A stretch of 64,000 nucleotides of DNA from Myotis daubentonii (GCF_963259705.1 NC_081844.1:37575341-37639340); one strand, 5' to 3'; numbered from the stretch's first letter, positions 12,404-24,439 are shown. The notes: generated by a model not told the origin, from the letters alone. Numbers and translations are program-made.

Positions 12404-12790
12404 CTGCTAGGAACAGAAGTGGTGGGGGAGCACATGACTCTGTCTCAGCCAATCCCGACCCTCCTCTGCTAAAACATAAGTGGTGATGGGGGGGGGGGGG
12501 GTTGGAGGCACGTGCCTCTGTCTCAGCCAATCCCAACTCTCCTCTGCTGGAAACAAAAAAATTGGTGGAAGGAGCACATGACTCTGTCTTAGCCAATCCT
12601 GAACTTCCTCTGCTAGGAACAGAAGTGGTGGGGAGCACGTGACACTGTCTCAGCCAATCTCAACCCTCCTCCGCTAGAAACAAAAGTGGTGGGGGAGCAC
12701 ATGACTATCTCAGCCAATCCTGACCTTCCTCTGCTAGGAACAGAAGTGGGGGTGGGGGGCACGTGACACTGTCTCGGCCAATCAGACACA
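12404..12790. repeat. six-unit minisatellite with CCAAT and E-box motifs
   Basis: Units begin CTGCTAGGAACAGAAGTGG or close variants at 12404, 12466, 12544, 12610, 12671 and 12731 (spacings 62, 78, 66, 61 and 60; the long one contains a G-run). Each carries AGCCAATC or GGCCAATC about 45 bases in. Each also carries one hexamer, in the order CACATG, CACGTG, CACATG, CACGTG, CACATG, CACGTG, so the repeat is really a roughly 125-bp dimer present three times. An inverted CCAAT (ATTGG) follows at about 12795. It could be a chance-expanded promoter or LTR-like fragment; no transcript is evident. Confidence 0.85.
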
Positions 12791-12799
12791 CTGATTGGG

Positions 12800-14180
12800 C
12801 AGCGGGATGCCTGGAGGTTCCAGGGTCACAGCCGCAACACTGACCAGCTGGAGGGACTGTGTCAGGGCCTCTGCAGCTCCCCCCTAGTCATTTGGTCTCC
12901 TGTCCAATCTTATGTAAGGGCCCAAATTCTCCCTACACCTTCATGCTCATTCTTCCGCGCCCACCCCACCCACCCCTCAATAACCAGCCAGACTTGCATT
13001 CTGTTCTTTGCCGCTCCAGAGACCAAATACAATTGCAATCATCTTAAAGGACTGTGACCAACATTCTTGACGCCAGAACTCCAATAATGCCATGATTCAA
13101 AGAAGCTGCCATAGACTCATTGTCCCAAAAGACTGGGATCTGCCAGCAGATCCTGAACCTTCCGAGGAGGATTGGGGTCTCCCTGGAATGCTCTGTCGGC
13201 CCCACTGCTGGGGAGAGCCCAACCCGCCCATTATGCTCAACCCTCCCATTAGAGACGCTTGGGAGTCTCTAACCCCACATGTAAAGGTCATCCGCAGTGA
13301 GAAATGGCGAGTTCCCCCAGAGTTCCCCCATCGTCAGAAATATTCCAGCAGAGGCCGAAGGCAGAGAAGGGAAGTTTGTCCTGGAAAGAGTGAAGTTAAC
13401 ATAAAGATTCCTTCCAACCCGAAGTTTTCAAATAGCCCACCTGGATAAGGAGTAACCATGGCAACAAACAAGCAACCTGTGACTGGTTGTTGGAAACATA
13501 AAAAAATTGCCAGTCAGACTGAAAACTTTTCCAGCAGTGCACTGGAAAGAAAGAGGTGTGAGGAAGATATAACTAGCTTTAAGAATTCAGACACCTGTTT
13601 TGAAAAAGCGCAAAGAAAATTCCATTCAGTGTCAGGTCAGAAAGATTTCAGGCTCACGCCTGGTAAAACTGTGATATCAGAAGACATCTCCAAATCACAC
13701 CTGAGTATCAGCTTACATGCAATAGAGATGTTAAGTATCCACTTGAGCCAAAAAAGAAGGGGTGGATTTTACAGAAACCCAGGCTGACATAAAATGATAA
13801 TTCTGACCCAGATCCCTTTGCAAAAGAATGAATCTCTCAAAACCAGTCTTACACAGCCAAGCATAAAACAAGCCGTTTCATGAAGGGCGATTTCAGATCA
13901 TGATGCCAGCATCATTTATTTGACCTACCCCTCACACCGCCCTGTCATGTTACTAGTATTTTGCAGCGCTGTCTTCCTTCTCTAAATAAATGCAAAGGCC
14001 CTAGAGAAGTGAGCTCATGCCTGGTGCTCTAGAATCTGGAATCTCAGTAAATGTGAAGGCAGGGGACAAAGATGGAAGGGAGTGCACGGTACTCTTATGA
14101 AAATCAATGAGCTCAAGACACTAAATAGTTAGATTCTAGTGCTAATGATTAAACCATAATCTTAACATTGATTTCAATAT
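12800..14180. other. no gene recognised
   Basis: Two consecutive plus frames (13092-13448 and 13458-13787, 118 and 109 codons) lie end to end here. Neither has a domain I recognise, they are in different frames, and the intervening sequence shows no clear splice pair. I do not call them genes. Confidence 0.4.
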
Positions 14181-14459
14181 TTGGACACACAATCTGAAAC
14201 TCATTTATTTCTTCCACCAATATTGAAGGAGCGTTCATAAGTGCAATTAAAAATGAATAAGATAGTACCTGCCCTTCAGTGCCTAATCTAGAAAGATAAA
14301 ATTAATTTTCGTAAGATGAATACCACATTAAAGGGATTAAGTCATTTGGGAGATTTCAGTGAAAGTTGTGATTACTTGTGGCAGAGCAAATCAGGATGGG
14401 CTGTATATGCCTTGCACATAGAAGATGCTCAATAAATGGATAGATGGATGTATAGACGG

Positions 14460-14760
14460 ACAGAGGGGTAGAAGGGGGCTGGGTTTGTATAACCAGAGAA
14501 AGGGGATAAGGAAATTACAGTCAAGAAAACCAGACAAGCCAAGACAAAGGGGCAGGAATGCACCAAGCATGATCTGGGACACCAGGGCTGGAACATCAGG
14601 TCCATTGAGGGGAAGCACTACAGCGTAAGGCTATAAAGAGAGGCTGGAGCTAGGGAGCGGAGGGCCATGAGAGCCTCAACAGGGAAGTTGGACCTTGTTT
14701 GATCTGGAATGCCAGATGGAGGGAATGGAACTCGACTAGTCAGGTAAAAAAGTAAATCTT
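14460..14760 (-). repeat. L2 LINE fragment, antisense
   Basis: GAGGGCCATGAGAGCCTCAACAG-type text followed by a GTTGGACCTTGTTTGATCTG block is the reverse of the L2 wording about locating and editing of the 3' ORF end. A short sense L2-like end (TGCACATAGAAGATGCTCAA, about 14413) lies immediately upstream. Confidence 0.45.
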
Positions 14761-14809
14761 ATAAGCCTTCTGAATGGAGCAGAAGGAATATTTACTATGC
14801 ACTCACTAA

Positions 14810-15815
14810 AAACCAGGTTGGGGTTGTGTGTGTTTTTTAAATGAAATATTTCAAGCACACAAGTAAAGAAAATAATACAAGGAACACTTATATACCTGCC
14901 TAGCTTTGTCAAAATTTAAAATTTTGCATTTAATAGCTTCATTTTCTGAGAAATAAATTGCTTATAACTGAAACCCTCTCTGTATTAGTCTCCATTCCAT
15001 TCCCCTTCCTCAGGTAACCACTATACTCAATTTGTTGTTAATAATTTTCCTGCAAACTTTAATATATATTTATTCAAAAAAACTAGTTAGATATTTATGC
15101 CAACATGTAATACGTAAATAAAATTGTTAGGCATGTTTTAAAATTTTATGTAAATGGTTTCATACTGTATTCTGCAGTTTGCTTTTTTCACTCAACATTG
15201 TTTAGATTTATCTATGATGTTATGTAGTTCTAATTTATTCACTTTAACTGCTGTATAGGATTTCATTGAGTAGCCAGTTTCCTTTTGATGGATGTTTTTG
15301 TAATTTTCAATGTTCTTGTCACTAAAAACAATGCTGCAAAGGATATTCCTGGCATTGTGGAATTGCTAGGTGGTAGGTATACACATCCTCAACTTTGTTT
15401 GATATTGCTAACCTGCTCTCTAAAGAGGGTGGACCAGTGTACACATGGACCAGTAATATGAGTTATTATTGCCTGGCATGCTTGCCCACATTTGTGCTAT
15501 ATGATAGATATAAAATAGTATTTCATTGTTTTAATTTGCATTTCCTGGATTGCTATTGAGGTTGAACCTCCTTCTATATATGTATTGGTCTTTTTTATTT
15601 CCTCCTTAGAAACTGCCTGTTCATAATTTTGCCCATTTTTAAAAATTGTCTTTTCCCCCATTATTGGTTTGAAGGAGGTTTTTTATAAAGTCTTACTACT
15701 CATCATTTGTTAGTTACATGCCCTACCAATACCTGCACATAATCTGTAGCTTACCTTTTACTATTATTTTGGGAGTGTATATTTTTATTCCTGACTATAA
15801 CTCATGAAATATATA
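14810..15815 (-). repeat. old L1 fragment (3' UTR and ORF2 end), antisense
   Basis: The reverse-complement reading of an old L1 is recognisable: GGTAACCACTATACTCAA, ACTCAACATTGTTTAGATTT, AATGCTGCAAAGGATATTCC, GGAATTGCTAGGTGGTAGG, and TTTAATTTGCATTTCCTGGA, in the order expected for an L1 3' half on the minus strand. It is full of substitutions and not coding. A Ves copy follows immediately. Confidence 0.8.
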
Positions 15816-15829
15816 TCATCAGTTCAATT

Positions 15830-16044
15830 TTTTATAATGTATTTTTATTAATTTCAGAGAGGAAGGGAGAGGGAAGAGATTGAAACATCAATGATGAGAG
15901 AGAAACATTAATTGGCTGCCTCCTGCATGCTCCTTACTGGAGATCAAGCCCACAACCTGGGCATATGCCCTTGACCAGAATCGAACTCGAGACCCTTCAG
16001 ACTGCAGGCTGACACTCTATGCACTGAACCAAACAGGCTAAGGC
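15830..16044 (-). mobile_element. Ves SINE, antisense, with target duplication
   Basis: The reverse complement shows a Ves head ending in AACCAAACAGGCTAAGGC and a body with CAACCTGGGCATATGCCC and ATGATGAGAGAGAAACATTA. It is flanked by ATCAGTTCAATTTT (about 15816-15829) and ATCAGTTCCATTTT (about 16045-16058), a 14-bp duplication with one mismatch, which supports L1-mediated insertion. Confidence 0.92.
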
Positions 16045-16200
16045 CATCAGTTCCATTTTATCAAAGCAAAACTGATCCTGTGTGACATGTTTAAGGTCCC
16101 TTAGCCAGAAGAGGGAAGATGTGCAACTTGAGCCCAGATCTTTGTGATCCTAAGACTCTTGCTTCCCCCAGCTATACTTCTACACCATCTAATCTGCCAG
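16045..16200 (+). repeat. MIR SINE fragment
   Basis: GTTTAAGGTCCCTTAGCCAG, a CTTGAGCCCAGATCTTTGTG block and CTAAGACTCTTGCTTCC follow the MIR 3' order. The Ves at 15830-16044 appears to have inserted into its 5' part. Confidence 0.55.
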
Positions 16201-16639
16201 TTGACAAGTGATAATTCACAGTATCAACAGGTGGTGCTGGGACTAGAGAGAAGGGAAAGGAGGCAAAGGGTATTGGCAGGAAAAATCAACAGAAATTGAT
16301 CAATAAATGACTGGATGACAGGGTCAAGGACAAGGATGAGGCTGTGTCCAGGTGAGGAAGACAGTAGTACCATTAAGGATATAGGGATACAGGAGGAAGG
16401 AGTTTGCAGTCGGCTTTAAATGGGCTGAACTGAAATGCTGGTGTGAAGTCGTGTTGGAAACGTAGTATAGGAAGCTTAGAACCCATCAGCAGAGAAATCC
16501 CTGCAGCTGAGGGCCTGGGTGAACTAACACTGAGAAAGAACATGAAAAGAGAATGATGAAGTCCAGCTCTGGTGGCCCCAAATCTATCCACCCATGGGAC
16601 TGTTAAATAACCCAAGAATTCATCTCGCACTAACTTTTC

Positions 16640-16720
16640 TTTCTTCCAGATCTGACATCCAGCACAATGTCAAACTCAGAGTAAGCATTCAATAAATATT
16701 TGCTGAATGAATAGTAACTA
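16640..16720 (+). repeat. L2/MIR-type 3' end
   Basis: CATCCAGCACAATGTCAAAC, then GTAAGCATTCAATAAATAT and TTGCTGAATGAATA give the characteristic L2 3' terminus in plus orientation. The upstream 16240-16600 may be further, strongly diverged L2, which I could not place. Confidence 0.6.
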
Positions 16721-16724
16721 TTAT

Positions 16725-19410
16725 GTCCCCTTATATGGATCCACACTCTCTTAGGGAAGATCCTATGGTTCACAATTTTTGTCTCTTAGGAAAGTAATTG
16801 AGTGCAACATGCCCACTGGGTCAAAGGTATGACTCCATTCTGCAGTTAAGTGTACAAATATTAACAGTAAGTGAGATAAAGAAAAGGTATAATTTCCCTT
16901 AAATCACCTTAGGTCATGTTTTGCTGCCAAATGAATTTGTGCCAAACTTTAAAATTTTTTTCATGTTTGGAATGTGGAATTGCAGGTAAGGAATTGTGAG
17001 CCCAGAGCATTGGTTTAAACTTTGCTAACCATAGTGCAGTGAGCAATACATTTCCCACTGCAATTCATAGCACACAGAAACACACACCTAGAAATGTAAA
17101 ACTGAAACACGTTTTATTAAATAATACACAGCCGTACTATGTGTGAGACACTGATACTTACGTTGTTCTATTGGTTTTATTTTCAGAATTCTGGTTGTAG
17201 ACAATTAAATTGAGATTAAAGGCCACTACTTGGTGGAGACTTAAAGTTTGAAAAGTACTGCCCATGAACCCAGCACAGCACTTTGAACACAAGAGACATT
17301 GGCTAAGTATCCATTGAGCAAAATGAAGAGCAATAATTCTGCAAACACCACTACGGACTTTGTACATGGAATGCTTTGACCTTGAGACCATCTCTAAACT
17401 TGGGGTGGTTAGGTGGGGACCCTGGCTGGAAAGATCCGTATCCTCTGTAAGCTGTGATATGAGAAACACTGCTGGGGGACAGGAGGAGGGATATCATGGG
17501 TGGTAAAAGAGGCGGAGGAGAAACTGCTTAGTGCACAGTTTGCCAAGAGCTGTCCATGGTCCTGCCCTGCAAAGATCAGCAAGCAGACTGGAAAGAGGTC
17601 CAAAGACAAACTCTTCCTCCTTGATGGTGATCAAAAAGCTCATTCTGCTCTGCTGCTGGAGGAACCTGGGCCAGAAAAGAACTCAGGATTCCTTTTAACC
17701 TCTTTCAATTTTTCTGGCCCGGAATAATCAATAAATCAGTTTTCATTATGGCATGTCAGAGCTGAAAGAGGCCTGAAGACCACAGAATCCAGTCTGTCAG
17801 ACCGTCATCTTACAGAAGGCAATGTGGAGTGCGATCACGGTGGCTGGCCCGAGGGCTCTCAGCACAGGGAGATTTGGCACGGCTGCTTGAATGCCACCCC
17901 ATAACCCTGGTCAAGTCTGCGGCCATCTCAGCCTTCCCATCCACTGTTTATCTCAAGTCTCATAACCTCAGCCACAGCACAGAGATGGTTATGCAAGAAA
18001 ACTTTCTCTGAAATGAGTTCGGTGCCTCTCCTGCCTTCAGTGCTCTGGTGTGGACTGGGCTTTGTCCTGCCAGCACTAGTCCCCTCTCACATACTCTTAG
18101 CCTCTTTGTTATAATAGAGATTTTTGGCAACATGACCTTTCTTCTTCTTGAAATTATCTAAGATGTATTCAAATCTGGTTTAAGCATTTTCTACAGGAAA
18201 ATGATATAAAAATATTGTAATAACCACTTCAGGCCACACAGGTCTCTCCCTTTTAGGATTTCTTATAAATAATAAATGTATTATCTGTTACACAATATCC
18301 AGCACTTTCTACTCCAGTGTACTGAAACGATCTACCTTGTTTGAGGCATATATAACTTCTCTCTCAAACTGACCAGGGGACCTAAAACACGGAACAGGAC
18401 CACTCCTTGGAACCCTATGCCTCTGGCTCCTCACCCCCAAACATCCCCTTTCAAATTAACCAGTGCAGTGAGCACACTGGGGATGGTGAGACCAACCCTG
18501 GTGGAGTAGCTTCCAGCTGCCAGACACTGGACTTAAATTACCACGTCTGCTCCTCCTCACAGCCCTGTGAGGTATCACCACCACCACCACCATTTCCAAG
18601 GCTCTGAGATGCTAAGTTCCTTGCCAACGCTAAGGCCTGTCCATGACTTCCCACCTCCTATGGACAGACTGGCTGCTCTTTAACATGCAGGGTGCTATGT
18701 AGGCAAATTTCCTTATAAGACTTTTTAATGAGAAAACTCCAGGCTAGAGAAATAGGAGTGTATTTTCAATGTTAGCTAATGAGCATAATTTAATTTTGCA
18801 CAAAGATATAAAACTGACCATTTTGGTTTGACCTTCTTTTCCCCAAGTTGCAAATACTAACTTGTAAGGTTTACACCCCATTTCAAATGAGATACTATTG
18901 AATATCAAAGAATAATGGATCTTGGTTTTAAAAATACACAAATGTATTACATGTATAATTTGTAAATGCATGGTATCCTCTAATATGTCCTATGTACTCT
19001 ATATGTTCTTCAAATATAATACATTTGTAAATATATTGTCTCTTCTAATTTTAAAAAATCCACTTGCAGTAGAGCAGTGACTCTGAAGGCCAGCATGCGA
19101 ACCAGCCATGGAACTCAGAAGTAATCACATGCTCACCACTGGGAGCGACTGAGATGGGCACTTTCAGAGAGCCACTGTGGTTTTGCAGGGAGCTCCCCCA
19201 GCACACTGCGCTGAAACCCCTTCTTCACGAAAGTACTCCTTCATTGCTGTCAGACAGTGATAGGTCAGCTAAAACACACCCACTATGCTGATAAACTTTA
19301 ATGTTCAAAGCAAGCAACAAATAAAATAAAATCATGTGCAACTTGAATATGCTCCTTTTATGTCTGTGGACTTGTTAATGGCTTTTTGTTTGTTTGCCTG
19401 TTTGTTTTTT
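16725..19410. other. no gene recognised; faint MIR-like pieces
   Basis: A MIR-like motif lies near 17760-17825 (GAGCTGAAAGAGGCC and CATCTTACAGAAGG) and another near 18555-18630 around a short (CAC)n run. No exon or RNA gene is supported. Confidence 0.4.
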
Positions 19411-19479
19411 AAGTTTCCATTTCAACAGCTCTGGGTTGTGGCCCAGGCATTGGTAATTTTTAAAAGCTCTAACAGTGGT

Positions 19480-19700
19480 GACAAGATTAGAATTTATCCT
19501 AAGGGAACAATCAGAGCAATGTACAGAGGTTTAGTATAAGGTTTGGTACAAAGAACTTATATGTATAACTCACAGACACAGACAACAGAGTGGTGATGGC
19601 CAGAGGGAAGGGGGGCAAGGCTTGGTGGAGGAAGGCAAAGGGCAGGGGGTTAAACGGGGACATCTGTCATAGTGTCAACAATAAAAATAAAGTAAAACAA
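19480..19700 (+). repeat. L1 fragments: old L1 piece then young-type 3' UTR
   Basis: 19488-19540 (TTTATCCTAAGGGAACAATC...GTACAGAGGTTTAGTA) closely matches 20326-20378 in the next old L1 fragment. From about 19555 the text changes to a bat-type L1 3'UTR: CACAGACACAGACAACAG, TGGTGATGGCCAGAGGG, a G-rich run and CAACAATAAAAATAAAG as the polyadenylation end. It is 5'-truncated and non-coding. A short MER5A-like stretch (about 19420-19470) lies just upstream. Confidence 0.65.
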
Positions 19701-19969
19701 ATGCCTCTAACAAGTAATTTCGATGTACACATCTGGTTAAGACCAGGTCACATTCAATCAGTGGTTGTATTTTCCTCAAAATACTTGTTACTAATACCTG
19801 AGTCCAGTGTCTTCCAATTAAGCCTACAATTAAAACTATCTTTAATGATCCCTTTATTTCAGGACAGAGAAAACATTTGTAAATGTAAAAGCAGAAGGAA
19901 ACACAAAACAAAAATATTGCTAACTTTGGCCCGGTGAAAGTGTAAAATTTTCTGAATGTCAAAAAATAT

Positions 19970-20680
19970 GGACAAAGGTGAATATCTTCATATAGACAGC
20001 TCTTTCAGGGCTCATTAAACAACAACAGAACAAAGCAAACTTTAAGAGAAAGATGAGCCAAGGACCTAAGAGGCAAAAGAAAGGGATGTAAGAAACTCAG
20101 TCTCACTGGAGAGCAAATACATGCAAATGAAAACAAAGGGATATCATCTTAAACTGTCAAAGAGGCAGAGGTTAAAAACAATACCCAAAACAGCTAGAGT
20201 GCACTGCTAATTAAGGGCATACCTTGGACAACCATTCTGGAACATGCTTTGCTAATCTATATCAAAAGGCATCATTCATCCAACAAATACTTTAACTGCC
20301 TTTTTTGAGTTGCGAGCCCATTTCTCAGTATTTATCCGAAGGGAACAATCAGAGCGATGTACAGAGGTTTAGTACGAGGATTCTCCCTTGCAGCATAACA
20401 TATTAAACCACAGGACACAAACTAACGGGTCATCAATAGGACGGCTGGCTAAACTCTAACATTCCATATGCTGGAATGCCAACTAAAACAAACAAACAAA
20501 CAAAAACCCTCTTCAATAATATTTCAAAATTTGGGAAAATATTCATTCCAAGACTCTTAAGTGAAAGAGTAGGTTACAAACCTTTAATAGCAACAACAAC
20601 TTAATAGGCATCATCATCTCAATTTGTTAAAATATGTTCATGAATGATGCTAACCAAAACGATAATTATTAATTACCACT
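19970..20680 (+). repeat. old L1 fragment (ORF2 end and 3' region)
   Basis: GCAAATACATGCAAATGAAA, AGGGATATCATCTTAAACTG, CCTTGGACAACCATTCTGG, TATTTATCCGAAGGGAACAA and AGTGAAAGAGTAGGTTACAA appear in L1 order on the plus strand. They are separated by substitutions and a short (AAAC)n run near 20490. Extinct and not coding. Confidence 0.7.
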
Positions 20681-20689
20681 GAGTGAGTG

Positions 20690-21720
20690 GTAGGAGTATG
20701 GTGATTTCTTTCTTTAGAGTTTCCTTTAATTCACAACATCTTTGCCATGAGCAGATATTACATTCACAAGACACCATTAGGACACTGAGAAACCAAGGTA
20801 TTCATGCTTTTGAGCTTTAATAGATACCAAATGAATCAAATCTTTGTGCTATCATTGCACTACTTAGCAGCAAATGCCTGAGACAATTTAGAAAAGGAAG
20901 ATGGACAACACCAATAATAATGCAGCCTTTTCATGAGGAAAAATAAAGGGCCATAGGAGGCTCACTTTGCCTCAAGGGCCAGCCAGGCTTCCTCTCACCT
21001 GCTGGGGCCCAGGACCCAGGCTCACAAATGCTGTGCTGGATTTCTATGCTTGTTTCTTTCTCTTTGTTTGACAGTGTTTAGCCATTTCTCAGCATACACC
21101 ATATGAAAAATAAGCATAATCAAGACCTCACTGGAAGTTACCCAAAGAGCAAATTCAAATCTAGCTGGAATAAAGACATCGTGCTTCCGGCTGGCAAATT
21201 TTGAGTGAGATTTAGCCCACTTGCATATGATTTGCACATTTTTTGTACCATCTGACAGGAATGCCACCGAGCCCTGAAGTTCTTCTGGAAGATGGAGGCA
21301 GCCTATAGTCAAGTAAATCTGATTTTCCCAAAGACAGTTAGGTTAGTCATCAGGACACTCGCCATCTGCTCTGTCTTCCTGTTGCCTACAAATGGCAAGT
21401 CTAAGACCTCTCACATAACCTTTACCATTACACCACCTGGTACATTAGCTCTCACTCCTAAGACCTCAGGAGACATAATAATAGTATATGTGTGTATTTT
21501 CTCTATTGAGCTTCCAAAAATGTCATTTTAGTTTCAGCTCCCTACTTCACCATTCATGATGCAACAACCAAATTAGAACCACTCCAGGAGGAGTTAGAAA
21601 ACATGGCTTCTAGCATAACCTCACACAATCTACCTCTTGAAAACTTTTATTATGTGTAAAAGAAGGTAACACCAGCAGCACTGTTCAACTTAGAGGGTAG
21701 TTATAGAGTTTCAATTTAAA
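20690..21720. other. no gene recognised
   Basis: No repeat or coding structure stands out. The open frames on the two strands overlap and have no recognisable domain. Confidence 0.4.
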
Positions 21721-21731
21721 AAAAGCATGTG

Positions 21732-21937
21732 GCCCTGGCTGGTGTAGCTCAGTTGGTTGGGCATCATCTCATGCACTGAAAAGTTGTCGGTTTGATTCCT
21801 AACTAGGGCACATGCCCAGGTTGCGGGCTTGATCCCCAGTAGGGGGCAGCCGATTGATGTTCCACTCTCACGTTAATGTTTTTCTCTCTCCCTCTCCCTT
21901 CCTTTCTCTGCAAAACTCATTAAAAATATAATTTTTA
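21732..21937 (+). mobile_element. Ves SINE with target duplication
   Basis: It starts GCCCTGGCTGGTGTAGCTCA and has the Ves body (TTGCGGGCTTGATCCCCAGT, CTCTCCCTTCCTTTCTCTG). It is flanked by AAAGCATGTG (21722-21731) and AATGCATGTG (21938-21947), 9 of 10 identical. Confidence 0.9.
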
Positions 21938-21995
21938 AATGCATGTGAAAGTTCTTGGAAAGCAAGAGCCTTACTATTGCCTGTAACATGTGGAC

Positions 21996-22096
21996 CAGTG
22001 GTCCTGGCATCCCCTGGAGCCTGTTAGAAAAACAGGTTTCCAAGTCGCACTCCAGAAATACTGAATCTGAATTTGCCATTGAACTAGGTCCCAGAT

Positions 22097-22187
<91 letters not shown>

Positions 22188-22208
22188 TGGGAAGGTCTGA
22201 GCACCAGC
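21996..22208 (+). mobile_element. MER5A-type hAT relic carrying an expanded microsatellite
   Basis: CAGTGGTCCTGGCATCCCCT, GAGCCTGTTAGAAAAACAGG, then CACTCCAGAAATACTGAATC are MER5A wording (an extinct non-autonomous hAT-Charlie element). The expected 3' end (CACTTTGGGAAGGTCTGAGC) appears only after an 84-bp (CT)n(CA)n tract. The microsatellite therefore lies inside the relic. Confidence 0.7.
22101..22184. repeat. (CT)n(CA)n compound microsatellite
   Basis: About 26 CT dinucleotides pass directly into about 16 CA dinucleotides. The serine/leucine and Glu-Arg frames read across it are artefacts. Confidence 0.97.
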
Positions 22209-22209
22209 G

Positions 22210-23155
22210 TTATTTCTGAAAGCTGCATGTGAGCCAGGGGACCCAGTGGACAGGATGAATACGAGGTCCTATTTTTACCAGTCCTGGGTTTTTCCTGATG
22301 CTATTAATACCTTGTGTACTTTTCACCCTTAGAACATTAGGTGTCAGAAAGTACACTCCAGCACCGTATCTCATTTCACTGCTAGGGGACAGGAATCTGC
22401 CTCAACAGAGCTATGCAGGAAAGCTTTCTCCATGCAAATCCCAAGCTTCTTACAAGATTACATGGTTTTGGATGGTCCTACATCCCTTTCCAATGAAATA
22501 TTCCTTACAGAAAAGTTCAAGATACCTCTTCTAGAGTATTTGAGGGATTGATTATTTATGTATTGCTTGCATACGTGCAAAAAAATCACTTAGAAATCTT
22601 GTTCCCTTAAATTGTATTCTATCTGCAATGTTGGAGGGATGAAGACTTTTCCTTCTTTTGAATCTTAAGGAGGAGGGGGATACAAATTCGCTGTGTTTCA
22701 CTTTTTTTAAGTAGACTTTCATGCCTTGAACTTTTTGGAATATTCATCCATAGAAACACTTTAAATTATTAGCTTCAGACTTCAGTCCATAGAAATCTAA
22801 CATAGAAAGTGGTCATCCCAAGATTTTGTTTCTTGATATGGTCCAGGAGAAAACAAGAATCCTGAGAGCTTCCTCCCTCTTCCCTGAGCCCTGGGGGAGT
22901 CTAAGCAAAGTCCTGAATAAACATGTTGTCATTCTCCCTTTCTGCCCTCCTTTGCCCCGAAGACCACATGCCACACCCACAGCCCACCACCTCCCCATGA
23001 ATACCTGAGCTCCACGTTACAGCTCTCCTCCCCACCGAGCAGAGCACCCTCTCCTTCAGAGCTCTTGTCCTCCTGTGGGGACGGCAGGAGGGTGATCCTG
23101 TCCAACCAAATGCGCACGCTGAAAACTCTAAGCTCAGTGAGACTATCCAGTTGAC
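22210..23155. other. no gene recognised
   Basis: Nothing recognisable apart from AT-rich single-copy sequence. Confidence 0.4.
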
Positions 23156-23159
23156 TTTT

Positions 23160-23225
23160 GCAGCCCTGGCCTCTAGCACAATGCCTGGCACCATAACTGT
23201 TGCTCAATAAATCTAGTGAATGTAC
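23160..23225 (+). repeat. L2/MIR-type 3' end
   Basis: TCTAGCACAATGCCTGGCAC followed by TTGCTCAATAAATCTAGTGA is the canonical L2 terminal wording. Confidence 0.6.
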
Positions 23226-23414
23226 TAATCCACTAAATTGCTTTTTAAAGGCAGTGCTTGCTATTAGCACAAGTCACCCTCTAATTGGAAGAATGTTAGG
23301 CCTAACGGCCTTAAGTGAATGAACATTCTGGTAGAGGAGCTAGAAACAGGAATGGCACTGCTGGACATGAGATGGGGCTCTGAGGCCAGTTTCTCTAAGG
23401 TAGCTGTCACTTTT

Positions 23415-23605
23415 AAAAAATATATATTTTATTGATTTTTTTACAGAGAGGGATAGAGAGTTAGAAACATCGACCAGCTGCCTCCTGCACATCCCCCATT
23501 GGGGATGTGCCCGCAACCAAGGCACATGCCCCCGATGGGAATCGAACCTGGGACCTCCCAGTCCGCAGGCCGACGCTCTATCCACTGAGCCAAACCGGTC
23601 AGGGC
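23415..23605 (-). mobile_element. Ves SINE, antisense, with perfect 16-bp duplication
   Basis: A clear Ves in reverse: A-rich tail at the left, ACATCGACCAGCTGCCTCC, GAATCGAACCTGGGACCTCC (B-box side), and a head ending in CAAACCGGTCAGGGC. GGTAGCTGTCACTTTT is present at 23399-23414 and again at 23606-23621. Low divergence suggests a relatively recent insertion. Confidence 0.96.
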
Positions 23606-23714
23606 GGTAGCTGTCACTTTTTATATGTCCTTGACTTCCTTCCAGACTCGTTAAACACTCCAAGTTTCTACACATCTCTGTATGTAAGAGCATTAAGGTA
23701 TTCACTCATTCAAA

Positions 23715-24060
23715 TATATCATTACTGAGTTTCTAACACATGTCAGGTATCATTTTAGGTTTTGAAGAAACAGCCAGGAACACAACATAGACCACCCCCT
23801 GAGCTTATATTGTAGGAGACAAGCCTTTGATGTCAGGTTGTGGTCATTGCTATGAGGAAATAAAAAAGAAAAAGAGAGAGTTTCTTATATAGGCTGGTCA
23901 GAGAAACCCTATTGAGGGGACCTTTGAGCAGAGAGCTAAATGAAGCAGGGAGCCATTGAGCACCTGGGGAGGATTCTAGGCAAAGGGATCAGCAGTGTGA
24001 AGACCCTAAGACAGAAAGGAAGGGGATGCACTAATGGGGCCAGCTGATGAGCAGAGAGGT
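23715..24060 (-). repeat. L2 LINE fragment, antisense
   Basis: The antisense L2 3' end reads ATTACTGAGTTTCTAACACA, CTGAGCTTATATTGTAGGAG, GGTCAGAGAAACCCTATTGA, CCTTTGAGCAGAGAGCTAAA, AGCAGTGTGAAGACCCTAAG in order. This is one of the longer L2 pieces here. Non-coding. Confidence 0.65.
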
Positions 24061-24244
24061 GATTATAGCTACAATTTTTAAGTAGCACTCATTTTTTTTT
24101 TTTTTTAGAGGAGAGAACAGAATTTCTGACTTCAACTTAGGTCAAGCCTTTCACACAACAGGAAATGGAATATTTTTTTGGGGGGGAGAGGGTTATGAAT
24201 CTTCACCTGAGAATATTTTCTCCATTGGTTTGCTAGTTGTTGCT

Positions 24245-24437
24245 GTTGTTGTTGTTTTTAAGAGAGAGCAGAAGGGAGCAGGATAGACAGAGAGACACAT
24301 TGATTGGTTGCCTCCTGCAGACCAGGGTCAGGATCAAGCCTGCAACTGAGGTATGTGCCCTTCACTGGACTCGAACCTGGGACCCTTCAGTCCACAGGCC
24401 AATGTTCTATCCATCGAGCAAAACCAGCCATGACAGG
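24245..24437 (-). mobile_element. Ves SINE, antisense, older copy
   Basis: CATTGATTGGTTGCCTCCTG, GGATCAAGCCTGCAACTGAG, GACTCGAACCTGGGACCC and CATCGAGCAAAACCAGCCAT give a diverged Ves in reverse. The A-rich tail is degraded next to a (GTT)n run and no duplication is visible. Confidence 0.8.
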
Positions 24438-24439
24438 AT

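Noticed and set aside
13092..13787. Two successive plus-strand frames of 118 and 109 codons that might be exons
   Set aside because: Different frames, no convincing splice sites between them and no recognisable domain.
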